In this document: piece after piece, positions 49,601 through 56,566 of the stretch
How the letters are laid out: every line of letters starts with the position of its first letter
Position numbering within the stretch: position 1 is the stretch's first letter
Source of the DNA: Myxococcales bacterium
GTDB taxonomy: Bacteria > Myxococcota_A > Bradymonadia > UBA7976 > UBA1532
DNA length: 64,000 nt
Direction of reading: 5' to 3'
Assembly (NCBI GenBank): GCA_020633435.1
Contig: JACKDP010000010.1
Coordinates: forward strand, 186,001-250,000
Position numbers and translations under genes: made by a program
The notes under the pieces: generated by a model
The model's input: the letters and a program-made list of their open reading frames with translations, nothing else
Told to the model about the DNA's origin: nothing
The model's database searches: none

Positions 49601-49731
49601 GCGTCTCCGGCGACGGCGTCCGCGGGCGGCGCCCCGTCGCGCGCCGCGTCCCCCACGTCTCGACGAGACGCGTTCTCCCCCTCGCAGCCGAAGAAGGCCG
49701 CCAGCAGCAACAGCAGCGTGACGCCGCGCAT
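46636..49731 (-). CDS. Lamin-tail, chitobiase-like and CotH-kinase lipoprotein
   Basis: 1,031 residues. MRGVTLLLLLAAFFGC is a lipoprotein signal, then about 100 residues of Asp/Ala/Pro linker. Order: lamin-tail domain (VVINEVLASNQTG…DWIELHN, about 127-215), a beta-sandwich of carbohydrate-binding type (DYDDGFVAYLNGVEVAR), a second lamin-tail-like unit, a chitobiase-C-like unit (GHYPEGVEVTVDG), and a CotH-type kinase domain (about 500-880). Kinase elements: Lys in GVKIHGGWSRANAQRS, Glu in YLNGEFWGIYNIRER, HDNEDWPGNNIKYW, and WRWLLYDTDFGLG with both acidic residues. The last 60 residues resemble InlB B repeats (AVPAEGFAFDGWD). Probable secreted kinase anchored at the surface. The ATG at 49731 is chosen for the signal; its ribosome site is weak. 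Confidence 0.85.
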   Translation of the reverse strand: MRGVTLLLLLAAFFGCEGENASRRDVGDAARDGAPPADAVAGDAARPPPDAARPVDAGRDAAPDAAPPADAARPPRTRGVADAALDVDAAPPADAGIADAGLEVDAAPDVDAAPPDAAVVVCPPPPAVVINEVLASNQTGLLDEDGDTPDWIELHNAGPDPVDLAGYGLSDDPDEPFAWVMPPRVLAPDEYLVVLASGKDRRATVATWDTRIDWGALWRYLPVEAQQDPFWPQPGFDDSGWPEGPSGFGRADNDDATVVATHTIYVRHTFEVTAEEIADLQALLLHVDYDDGFVAYLNGVEVARALLGAPGVAPAPQQFADAAHEAVLVAGSQPEVFDLFPLADLLVPGENVLALELHDASAQSSDTSLIPFLTFGFGSGRPGAPSMHLDLPNRFIHTDFSLSASGETLTLTAPDGCEVDRLVVGRLPADASYGPGADGQLGYFIEPTPGGPNITEARRRFAAPPTLFPPPGHYPEGVEVTVDGGGAEVRVTQDSSEPGPDDPLADGAIPVGPAPGISVIRARAFAPNAWPSAIVTGTYLVAPPSTLPTVSMVTEPSNLWDVDTGIYVLGDSYQQNVPYFGANFWEDWERPLHVEFWEPGGEPGFSLDCGVKIHGGWSRANAQRSLRFIMRPGYGTASLEYPLFEGLDVQQFQRVVLRNSGNDWGGCNNGRCTPRSHLRDAVMHQIASGLGIAVMAYRPVAAYLNGEFWGIYNIRERPDRPYLQAHYGVDAVDLLEANVVVNEGDSDHYEQLLQVLRTEDIASPETYARVQALMDVDDFATYEIVQIFHDNEDWPGNNIKYWRPKTPEGKWRWLLYDTDFGLGWRNPNPAVDSVAFALRANGPNWPNPPWSTEVLRTLVRNPAFATRFINRYADYLNTAFRAERTRDILARTAATVRPEMQAHLIRWASGNEPAQALGAWENQVNGIDTWLRDRPGHAFNHIAANFGLGARYALTLQADPPEGGSFHLTAVAVPPAFTGTYFVGVPVTITAVPAEGFAFDGWDTPELGAEATVVVSPPADATFTARFVPAL

Positions 49732-50096
49732 CCTCGCACCCCCATCGCACCCTCGGAGGTGCAGCATAGCGCGGGCCCGCCAGCCGGCGCAGCCCCCCAC
49801 CCACGAGGCCCGGCGCTCGCCGCGTCCACCGGGAAAAGCCAGTGAGAACAGGGGCATGGGGCCACCTGGCTCGTCAAACAACCTCGGCGGCCGCGCCCAT
49901 CGCCGCGGCCACGCCGCTGGCCGCGACGATCGTCGGGACCGTGTCGGCCAGGTGACAAAGCGACCGGCGCGGCAAGGGGTGACGATGGGCCGGTGGCGGG
50001 GTAAGGTCGGGCGGTGGGAACCCTCCGCCACGACGCCTGCGGCCGACGCCACGCCGCCACCCTCGCCGAGCAGCGGCGGCAGGTGCGCTGAACGGC
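49732..50096. other. 365-base divergent intergenic region without a recognised gene
   Basis: It separates the CotH lipoprotein (minus) from the HExxH gene (plus). Reading frames cross it in both directions but their translations are Arg/Gly/Pro-rich and have no supportable start or domain. The longest upstream extension of the CotH frame lies here. I see no promoter, hairpin or repeat I would defend. Confidence 0.6.
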
Positions 50097-51131
50097 ATGC
50101 TCCTCGACGCCACCCCGGCCTTCACCGACGTGGTCGAGCAGGCCGCCGACGACTACTTCGAGGCCCTGCTGCCTCGCTGCATCGACGCCTGGCTCGCGGG
50201 CCGCGGCTACCGCCTCATCGCCGAGATGCTGGACGCCCATGACGCGGACGACCTGGACGCCCTGCGGGCCCTCCCGGCGCCGACGCCCCGGGCCGTGGCC
50301 CTGGCCGCCCGGGCCCGCGTGCAGTGCCCCCTCGTCGTGGTCGGCAACCTCTACGTCGACGCCCACGGCCACGCGGTGCTCGGCCAGTACGCCCACCGCA
50401 GCATCATCTCACCGCATTTTCTGCTGAGTTTTCAGGTGGTTTCGGAGGAGCACCTCGTCACCTTGTTCGAGCCGGCGTTCCAGGCGGCCATCGCACCCGA
50501 CCGCCTGGAGCACGAGGTGCGGCTGACGATCTTCCACGAGTACATCCATTACTTCGAGTCGTTCCTGCCCGCCGAGGAGCAGCCCCTCCGCGCCCGGGAG
50601 CAGGGCCGGCCCCACCGGCGGTACACCCCCGCCGAGGCCGCCCGCCTCGACCGCCGCTTCACCCGGCGGCGCCGCGCGCTCTTCATCGGCGGCCCGGCCG
50701 CGGCCATCGCCCTGGCCGTGGCCATCAGCCCCCAGCTCCAGGCTCCGCGCGACGAGCTGGTCATGCGCGAGAAGGCCGCCCCGGCCCGGCCTCGGGACGC
50801 GGGCCCGCCGCGCGACATCCCCGCCGAGCGCGCCGCCCTCCGCCAGCGCCTGCTCGATGGCATCCTGGACGGCCTGACGCCCGCCCAGCTCGCGGCCCGG
50901 GTGGGCCTCCCGGTGGGCGACACGACCGACCGGGTGCTGCCGGGCATCTTCCAGTGGGCCGATCTGGTGCCCATCCCCGGCCGGCCCGGCCTGCCCGATG
51001 TGGCCGGCCTGCCGCTGCAGTGCTGGCGCCAGCCCGCCGAGGAGGTCCTCGGCACGGACCTGCTCTGCGTGGCCTGGCGCGACGACGGCGCCGAGATCTT
51101 CGAGGCCCGCCCGACCCGGCGCGGCCGCTGA
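50097..51131 (+). CDS. Unrecognised zincin-like membrane protein (HExxH)
   Basis: 344 residues. It contains TIFHEYIHYFESF with His147, Glu148 and His151, the zincin signature, and E154 as a possible third ligand. One hydrophobic helix spans about 196-216 (ALFIGGPAAAIALAVAI), flanked by RRRR before it, so the N-terminal 195 residues with the HExxH should be cytoplasmic and the rest outside, or the reverse if unprocessed. The C-terminal third (about 240-344) is a small domain with WADLVPIPGRPG and a CWRQP…LLCVAWRDD pair. I do not recognise the family; the HExxH supports a peptidase or other metal hydrolase. It ends 4 bases before the PLD-like gene, so they are co-transcribed. Confidence 0.7.
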   Translation: MLLDATPAFTDVVEQAADDYFEALLPRCIDAWLAGRGYRLIAEMLDAHDADDLDALRALPAPTPRAVALAARARVQCPLVVVGNLYVDAHGHAVLGQYAHRSIISPHFLLSFQVVSEEHLVTLFEPAFQAAIAPDRLEHEVRLTIFHEYIHYFESFLPAEEQPLRAREQGRPHRRYTPAEAARLDRRFTRRRRALFIGGPAAAIALAVAISPQLQAPRDELVMREKAAPARPRDAGPPRDIPAERAALRQRLLDGILDGLTPAQLAARVGLPVGDTTDRVLPGIFQWADLVPIPGRPGLPDVAGLPLQCWRQPAEEVLGTDLLCVAWRDDGAEIFEARPTRRGR

Positions 51132-51135
51132 CCCC

Positions 51136-52395
51136 ATGTACCCGCCGCCGCCCACCGCCACCACTGGCAACCAGATCGAGCTCCTCGTGGGCGAGATCGC
51201 CTTCTTCCGCCGCCTGGCCGCCGCCTTCGAGGGGGCGAAGGCGCGCATCTGGATCTCGATCTCCTTCATCTCCGCCGACTTTCGCCTGCCGGACGGCCGC
51301 CCGCTCTGGACCCTGCTCGAGGGGGCCGCCGACCGCGGGGTGGAGGTCCGGTTGCTGGCCTGGCGCAACCCCGGCTTCTTCGCCCAGCGGCACCTGTTCG
51401 AGGGCCGCAACGTGCCTGCGCTGCACCCCGGCTGGGCAGTGCGCTGGCAGACGTCCCCCGACGCGGCCCACTGCCACCACGAGAAGGTCTGGATCGTCGA
51501 CGCCGGCCGGCCTGACGTGCGCGCCTTCGTCGGCGGCGTGGTCATGACGCGCACCGATCTGCCCGAGCGCGCCCGGGCCGGGATCGCCGAGGGCCGGCAC
51601 GACCTGGCGGCCGAGGTGGCCGGCCCCGCCGCGGACGCCGTCGCCCAGGCCTTCGCGAGCCGCTGGGCCACGGCCGGTGGCGACGCCGGGCCGCCACCTC
51701 CGGCCTGGCAGCCGGCGCTCCGCCCGGGCACGGCCCGCGTGCAGGTCGCGCGCACGCTCCGCCCCGGCGTCGACCGGCGCCACCCGGCGGGATCGTCGGA
51801 GATCCTGGCGGCCTGGCTGGCCGGCCTGCGCGCCGCCCGGCACACCGTCTACCTGGAGAACCAGCACCCCGGGGAGCCCCGCCTGCTGGCCGAGCTGGCG
51901 CGCGCCCTCGACCGCGGCGTGCAGGTCGTGCTCGTCGTGCCGGGCGAGCCCATGGGCCCCATCGAGGTGGCCCGGCGGACCCGAAGTCCCCGCTACGCCG
52001 AGGTCTTCGACCGCCTCAGCGGCCTCGTGGCCCACCCCGGCTTCACCCTGGCCGCCGTCGCCCAGGGGGATCCGCTGGAGGAGGTCTACGTGCACGCCAA
52101 GCTCACCGTCGTGGACGGGGCGTGGCTGTCGGTCGGCTCGGCCAACTTCGTGGACCTGAGCCTGACGGCGGACCACACCGAGCTGAACCTGGTCGTCTGG
52201 GACGCCGACGTCGCCGGGGGCCTGCTCCGGGCGCTGGCGAGGCTTCACGGCGTCGAGTCGCCGGCCACGCTGGGGGCCGAGGCCCGGGCCAACGCCGCCC
52301 GCCGGCGCCGGGGCGAGCCGATGGTGGGGCGCCTGTACGCCCTCGACCCGCGGCGCTACGCCCTGGGCGCGCCGGGCGAGGCGATCTGGGGGTGA
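51136..52395 (+). CDS. Phospholipase D/cardiolipin synthase-like protein
   Basis: 419 residues with two HKD motifs: HHEKVWIVD (about residue 115) and HAKLTVVDGAWLSVGSAN (about 319). These form one active site for phosphodiester transfer or hydrolysis. The interdomain motif FVGGVVMTRTDL and the second-domain VYLENQHPG match bacterial PLD-superfamily proteins such as cardiolipin synthases. No membrane helix or signal peptide is visible, unlike classical ClsA. Substrate (phospholipid, nucleic acid or other) is therefore open. The ATG at 51136 lies 4 bases after the HExxH gene; a longer frame is open upstream, overlapping that gene. It converges on the DUF3160 gene with 7 bases between stops. Confidence 0.85.
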   Translation: MYPPPPTATTGNQIELLVGEIAFFRRLAAAFEGAKARIWISISFISADFRLPDGRPLWTLLEGAADRGVEVRLLAWRNPGFFAQRHLFEGRNVPALHPGWAVRWQTSPDAAHCHHEKVWIVDAGRPDVRAFVGGVVMTRTDLPERARAGIAEGRHDLAAEVAGPAADAVAQAFASRWATAGGDAGPPPPAWQPALRPGTARVQVARTLRPGVDRRHPAGSSEILAAWLAGLRAARHTVYLENQHPGEPRLLAELARALDRGVQVVLVVPGEPMGPIEVARRTRSPRYAEVFDRLSGLVAHPGFTLAAVAQGDPLEEVYVHAKLTVVDGAWLSVGSANFVDLSLTADHTELNLVVWDADVAGGLLRALARLHGVESPATLGAEARANAARRRRGEPMVGRLYALDPRRYALGAPGEAIWG

Positions 52396-52402
52396 GCCTC
52401 GA

Positions 52403-54634
52403 TCAGCGCCCGACGCCGGGGCTCCACGCCGGGCGGGCCGGCAGCTTGCCCTCGAAGATGCGCTGCTGCCAGGCCTCGTCGGTCATGCGCTCGGCGGCCG
52501 GCGCCAGGAACTCGTAGTAGCTGTAGGTGGGGCCGACGTACGCCTGCAGGTCGTCGCCGCTGTCCACCAGCACGACCATGGGCCAGGCGTCCCCGACGGC
52601 CACCTCGAGCACCTGCCCGCTGTTGGTGTCGGTGTGCACGTCCGCGACCGTGGGATCCCACTCATCGGGGAACTTCCCGTAGAAGAGCTCCGGGTACCAG
52701 CCATCGTAGCGCGGGGGGCCGGAGCCGCCGCCGCTCTTGTCGATGGTCTTCTTGAGCCAGGCGGCGTCCTCGTCGGAGAAAGGCTGGCCGGCGAGCTCCT
52801 TGTCGGCCAGGCCGGCGAGGCGGTCGAGGTGGCCGGCCAGCGTCTCGAAGTACCGCACCTGGCCGCCGATCAGGTTGGCGATCTGGTCGTGGCCCGGGGC
52901 CGCCAGCTTCGCGCCCGCGAGCTGCTTGCCCGTGAAGCGCGCGAGGGCCGAGAGCTTGCGGTAGAAGGCCGGGTAGGGCTCGACGAAGCCCGCCGGGTAC
53001 TCGCAGCCCGCCATCGCCGTGTAGCTCTGCTTGCCGTACAGGATGGTGTCGTGGCGCAGCTCCGCCCACGAGCCGAGCTGGGCCTGGAGCTGCTTGCGCG
53101 CCCACGCCCGCGTCTGCATCGCCTTGGGGAAGAACTTCCGGTCGGCCGGCAGGTCGTCGAGGGCGCGCAGGGCGTCGAGCCAGCGGTGGTAGAGGTTGGC
53201 CTCCCACGTCCGGGCGGGCCAGGCGTCGACGAGCGCGCGGGCGGCGCTCAGGTTGGCGGCGTAGTGCCACTGCGTCAGCTCGGGCTCCAGCAGGCGGGCA
53301 GCCTCGTCGTTGCCCAGCGCGGCCATCACGTCCAGGCCGGTGGGCAGGTACCGGCGCGTCTTCTCGCCCTTGAAGAGGATGCTGTCGTAGACGACCTGCG
53401 AGAGCACGAAGCTGTCGAGCAGGAAGCGCTGCCCGAAAAGCTGAAACAAAGCAGGCGGTTGCACGCTCTGCGGGTCGTCGGGCATCGAGAGCACCCACTG
53501 CGACCGGATGCGCTGGGCGGCCAGGCCGGTGGCCACGAGCTGGGCCTTGAGCTCAGCGTCACGCTTCGCGTCCGCCAGGTCGGCGGCCGACTTCACGCCC
53601 ACCTGCGCCAGCAGCCCCGCGAGCTGGTCGACGCGCAGGTTGTCGCTCTGGCCCACCAGGAAGGTGATGATCTCGTCCACCGCGGCCAGGCGCGGGGTGC
53701 CGCCCGAGGCGGCGAGGGCCAGCACCAGCCGCGCGGCCACCCGGCGCTCCCGGTCCGCGTCCACCTGCGTCCCCGCCGGCGGCGTCGTCACGTTCAGCCC
53801 GGTGTCCGCGCGCCCGAGCCACATCAGCGTGCGGAAGTACGCCTGCAGCTCGCCGCTCTTGGTGTAGTGCCCCCGTGGGCGGAACTGCGACCAGTCCACC
53901 GCGCGCAGGCCGCCGTAGATCGACGTGGCGGGGGCCTGCTCGAGCTCGAGCGCCCGGACCTTCATCAGCACCGCCAGCGCGGCGTCGTCCTGGCCGAGGG
54001 CCGAGACCACCTGGATCTTGCCGTTCCAGCCGCCGAAGTAGGGCTCGCCCTCGGGGCCGCCCGCGCCACGCAGCAGGTTCAGGGCGACGGTGAGGTAAAG
54101 CTCCGCGTCCAGAGCCGCCGGCGCCGGCGGCGTCCCCGCCTCGGCCACCACCGCGTCCCGCGCCTTCATCAGCACGTCGCGGAGGATGGGCGTGAAGACC
54201 TGGGTCTCCAGCCGCATGAGCACCTGATCGAAGGAGACGTGGAGCGCGTGCAGGAGCGAGTCGGTGGTGACCAGCACCGGCAGGTCCTTCATGTAGAGGT
54301 GCTGGTAGATGGAGGCCATGGAGTAGCGCTGGCCCCCATCGAAGGCCACGAAGCCGTCCTGCTTCAGGCGGGCCAGGTGCGGCTCGGCCAGGCCGAAGGC
54401 CTGCTGGATGGCCGTGAAGTGGTCGGCCTTGGCGGGGTCGAGGCCCGGGTCGGCGAGGAAGCCCGGATCGGGCAGCGCCGCGAGGAAGGCCTCGGCCGTC
54501 TGGTCGGGGAAGCGCCCCAGCAGGGATCCATAGGCCTCCGCCTCGAACCCGGTCGGGTCAGGCGGCGTGTCGGCGACGGCGGGCAGCGGCGCGAGGGCGG
54601 CGAGGGCCGAGAGGGCGAGGACGCGAGGGGACAT
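52403..54634 (-). CDS. Exported DUF3160 protein
   Basis: 743 residues. MSPRVLALSALAALAPLPAVA is a Sec signal peptide. The rest matches DUF3160 in length and layout: FVAFDGGQRYSMASIYQHLY, LVTTDSLLHALHVSFDQVL, and a long all-helical body with YFRTLMWLGRADTGLN near 285, EPYPAFYRKLSALARF near 560 and VLEVAVGDAWPMVVLVDSG near the end. DUF3160 proteins are often next to peptidases or lipoprotein genes; the function is unknown. It is a periplasmic or secreted protein. The ATG is 160 bases downstream of the ribosomal protein L28 gene on the same strand and separated from it by a hairpin, so it is probably transcribed on its own. Confidence 0.88.
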   Translation of the reverse strand: MSPRVLALSALAALAPLPAVADTPPDPTGFEAEAYGSLLGRFPDQTAEAFLAALPDPGFLADPGLDPAKADHFTAIQQAFGLAEPHLARLKQDGFVAFDGGQRYSMASIYQHLYMKDLPVLVTTDSLLHALHVSFDQVLMRLETQVFTPILRDVLMKARDAVVAEAGTPPAPAALDAELYLTVALNLLRGAGGPEGEPYFGGWNGKIQVVSALGQDDAALAVLMKVRALELEQAPATSIYGGLRAVDWSQFRPRGHYTKSGELQAYFRTLMWLGRADTGLNVTTPPAGTQVDADRERRVAARLVLALAASGGTPRLAAVDEIITFLVGQSDNLRVDQLAGLLAQVGVKSAADLADAKRDAELKAQLVATGLAAQRIRSQWVLSMPDDPQSVQPPALFQLFGQRFLLDSFVLSQVVYDSILFKGEKTRRYLPTGLDVMAALGNDEAARLLEPELTQWHYAANLSAARALVDAWPARTWEANLYHRWLDALRALDDLPADRKFFPKAMQTRAWARKQLQAQLGSWAELRHDTILYGKQSYTAMAGCEYPAGFVEPYPAFYRKLSALARFTGKQLAGAKLAAPGHDQIANLIGGQVRYFETLAGHLDRLAGLADKELAGQPFSDEDAAWLKKTIDKSGGGSGPPRYDGWYPELFYGKFPDEWDPTVADVHTDTNSGQVLEVAVGDAWPMVVLVDSGDDLQAYVGPTYSYYEFLAPAAERMTDEAWQQRIFEGKLPARPAWSPGVGR

Positions 54635-54786
54635 GCGGACTCCGGCAGATCGTTCGGGCCGGTGCTGCAACGCACCGGGGCCGAGACCGATCTAGCCGGT
54701 TTGTCGGGAGACGTCGAGGGCCGCGGGCGCACGGAGGGCGTCGCGGTCGACCCGATCGAGCGGCGCTGAGGGAGGCTGGCCCGGAG

Positions 54787-54807
54787 GCCGGCCGATCAGA
54801 GGCCGGC
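54787..54807 (-). terminator. Hairpin over the rpmB stop codon
   Basis: Arms 54787-54793 and 54801-54807 (gccggcc and ggccggc) are perfectly complementary around a 7-base loop that contains the rpmB stop. No T-run. It resembles the hairpin at the end of priA, where the coding end also forms the stem. Confidence 0.35.
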
Positions 54808-55080
54808 GAGGCGGCGGCGGATGCGCGTCTGCAGCGCGCGGGCGCGCTTGGACAGCAGCTCCGGCGACTGCCGGATGATGAAGCGATCCAGCCCACCGAC
54901 GTGGTCCACCGTGCGCAGCGCGCTGGTGGCCACCGTGAGGACGAAGTAGTCGTCCAGCGCCTCGCTGTACATCCGCCGACGCTGGGTGTTGGGCTTGACC
55001 CAGCGCTTGGTGGCGATGTGGGAGTGGCTGACGATGTTCTTGACCAGGGGGCCCTTCCCGGTGAGCTCGCAGCGTGCCAT
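54796..55080 (-). CDS. rpmB: 50S ribosomal protein L28
   Basis: 94 residues, a little longer than the E. coli protein (78). It begins MARCELTGKGPLVKNIVSHS and contains ATKRWVKPNTQRRRMY, the family's conserved N-terminal signature, and a basic C-terminal SKRARALQTRIRRRL. L28 is a small basic protein of the large ribosomal subunit. The start ATG has a strong ggaggag ribosome site (55084-55090). The frame is open further upstream (to 55188), but that would add an unrelated Arg-rich extension. It is the only ribosomal gene in the window. Confidence 0.97.
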   Translation of the reverse strand: MARCELTGKGPLVKNIVSHSHIATKRWVKPNTQRRRMYSEALDDYFVLTVATSALRTVDHVGGLDRFIIRQSPELLSKRARALQTRIRRRLAGL

Positions 55081-55229
55081 GGTCTCCTCCACAAATCCTG
55101 ATTGCCGCCGCCCGTCGTCCACGCGGAACCACCTGGGTCGGTCGTAGAAGCGGGCGCGGAAGATATGCCGGTCTGGCCCTGGGCGCAAGTCCCTTTATCC
55201 GGCGAGGTCGACGGGGGAGCGAGGCGAGG

Positions 55230-56537
55230 GTGTCGCTGGTCGGGCCGATCATCGTGCTGGGCATGGGCCTCGGGGCCCTCGGCGTGCACCTGCACGCCTA
55301 CCGGGCGTGGCGGCGGACGGCCGATCGGCTCGGCCTGTCCTTCTCCGAGGAGAGCTTCTGGGGGGACTGGGAGATCTACGGCGAGATCCGCGGCTGCCGG
55401 GTCCGCGTCGAGAACCTCAAGTCCCGCCTGCAGCGCAACGGCCGCTACACCCGCATCACCGTCGTTGGAAGTGGCCGGATCTCCACGGGAATCAGCCTGA
55501 AGTCCGAGTCCATCCTCACCGCGGCCCGCAAGGTGATCGAGGGCGAGGACGTGCTGGTCGGCGACGCCGAGTTCGACGCGCGGGTGCACATGAAGGGGCG
55601 CGACGAGGTGCTGCTGGCCGTGCTGGACGCCCGGACCCGGGGCACCGTCCGCCGCTTCTTCACCACCTGGCGCGGCGAGGTCACGGGCGGTGAGGTCCTG
55701 CGCGACGCCCGCACGGTCATCCGCCGGGCCAGCACCCTGGAGCGCCTCATCCTCGACGCCGTCCGGCTGGCCGAGTCGGTGCAGGCCCCCGAGGGCGGCT
55801 ACTGGGCGGCCCTGCTGGCGAACCTGGAGCGGGATCCCGAGGTGGGCGTCCGCCGGCGCTGCCTGGGCCTGCTGCTCGGGCGGGACGGCCCCACCCGGGA
55901 GCGCGCCATCCAGATCGCCCTCGGCGACGCCGACGCCGGCATCCGGTTCCAGGCGGCCGCGGAGGCCGGACCGCCCGGCTACCCGGTGCTGGAGGCGCTG
56001 CTCGACGAGCCCACGGGCGCCGTCGGCGTGCAGGCCCTGGAGCGCCTCGTCGCCGTCGAGCCCGCCGTGGGGTTGAGCCGCGTCATGGGCATCATCAACG
56101 GCGCCCCCGCCCGCCTGACGGCCGTCGCCCTGCGCATCGCCGGGGAGGCCCGGCTGCGGCAGCTCCTGGCCCGCATCCAGCACCTGGCCGGCCACCCCGA
56201 CGCGGCCATCGCCGCGGCGGCAGCCGACGCCCTGGGGGGCCTGGGCGATCCGGCGTCCGAGGGCGTGCTGGTGAGGCAGCTCGAGCACCTGGCGCCCGCC
56301 GTCCGGGAGCACGCGGCGACGGCCCTGGGCGAGGTGGGCACGCTCGCCGCCGTCCAGCCGCTCCTCGCCGCCGCCGCCCAGGGCGGCCTCAAGGCGCCGG
56401 CGCGCGCGGCCATCCAGCGCATCCAGGGGCGCCACGCCCGCGCGGGCGCCGGCGCCCTCGCCGTCGTGCGCGAGGCCCAGGCCGGGCAGCTGGCCCTGGG
56501 GCCCGAGGCCGGGCAGGTCGGGCTCGTCGACGACTGA
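55230..56537 (+). CDS. Membrane-anchored HEAT-repeat protein
   Basis: 435 residues from GTG. Helix VSLVGPIIVLGMGLGALGV anchors the N-terminus. Residues about 25-190 are a mixed alpha/beta region (GEIRGCRVRVENLKSRLQ, ITVVGSGRISTGISL) not recognised. Residues about 190-400 are HEAT repeats (LLANLERDPEVGVRRRCL, ALLDEPTGAVGVQALERL, DALGGLGDPASEGVLVRQL, LGEVGTLAAVQPLLAA). The tail is acidic/Gly-rich. The gene at 41597-43009 combines HEAT repeats and membrane helices in the opposite order, so the pair may serve analogous scaffolding roles. Diverges from rpmB across 149 bases; converges on the barrel gene with 29 bases between stops. No catalytic motif is seen. Confidence 0.75.
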   Translation: MSLVGPIIVLGMGLGALGVHLHAYRAWRRTADRLGLSFSEESFWGDWEIYGEIRGCRVRVENLKSRLQRNGRYTRITVVGSGRISTGISLKSESILTAARKVIEGEDVLVGDAEFDARVHMKGRDEVLLAVLDARTRGTVRRFFTTWRGEVTGGEVLRDARTVIRRASTLERLILDAVRLAESVQAPEGGYWAALLANLERDPEVGVRRRCLGLLLGRDGPTRERAIQIALGDADAGIRFQAAAEAGPPGYPVLEALLDEPTGAVGVQALERLVAVEPAVGLSRVMGIINGAPARLTAVALRIAGEARLRQLLARIQHLAGHPDAAIAAAAADALGGLGDPASEGVLVRQLEHLAPAVREHAATALGEVGTLAAVQPLLAAAAQGGLKAPARAAIQRIQGRHARAGAGALAVVREAQAGQLALGPEAGQVGLVDD

Positions 56538-56566
56538 GCCCCCAACCGTCTGAATTCAAAGGCTTT

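Noticed and set aside
46831..49845. 1,004-codon plus-strand frame over the CotH lipoprotein
   Set aside because: It lies wholly over a gene with clear domain order on the opposite strand and shows no domain itself.
54796..55188. Longer L28 reading frame starting at 55188
   Set aside because: Adds 36 unrelated Arg-rich residues; the strong ribosome site and family start are at 55080.
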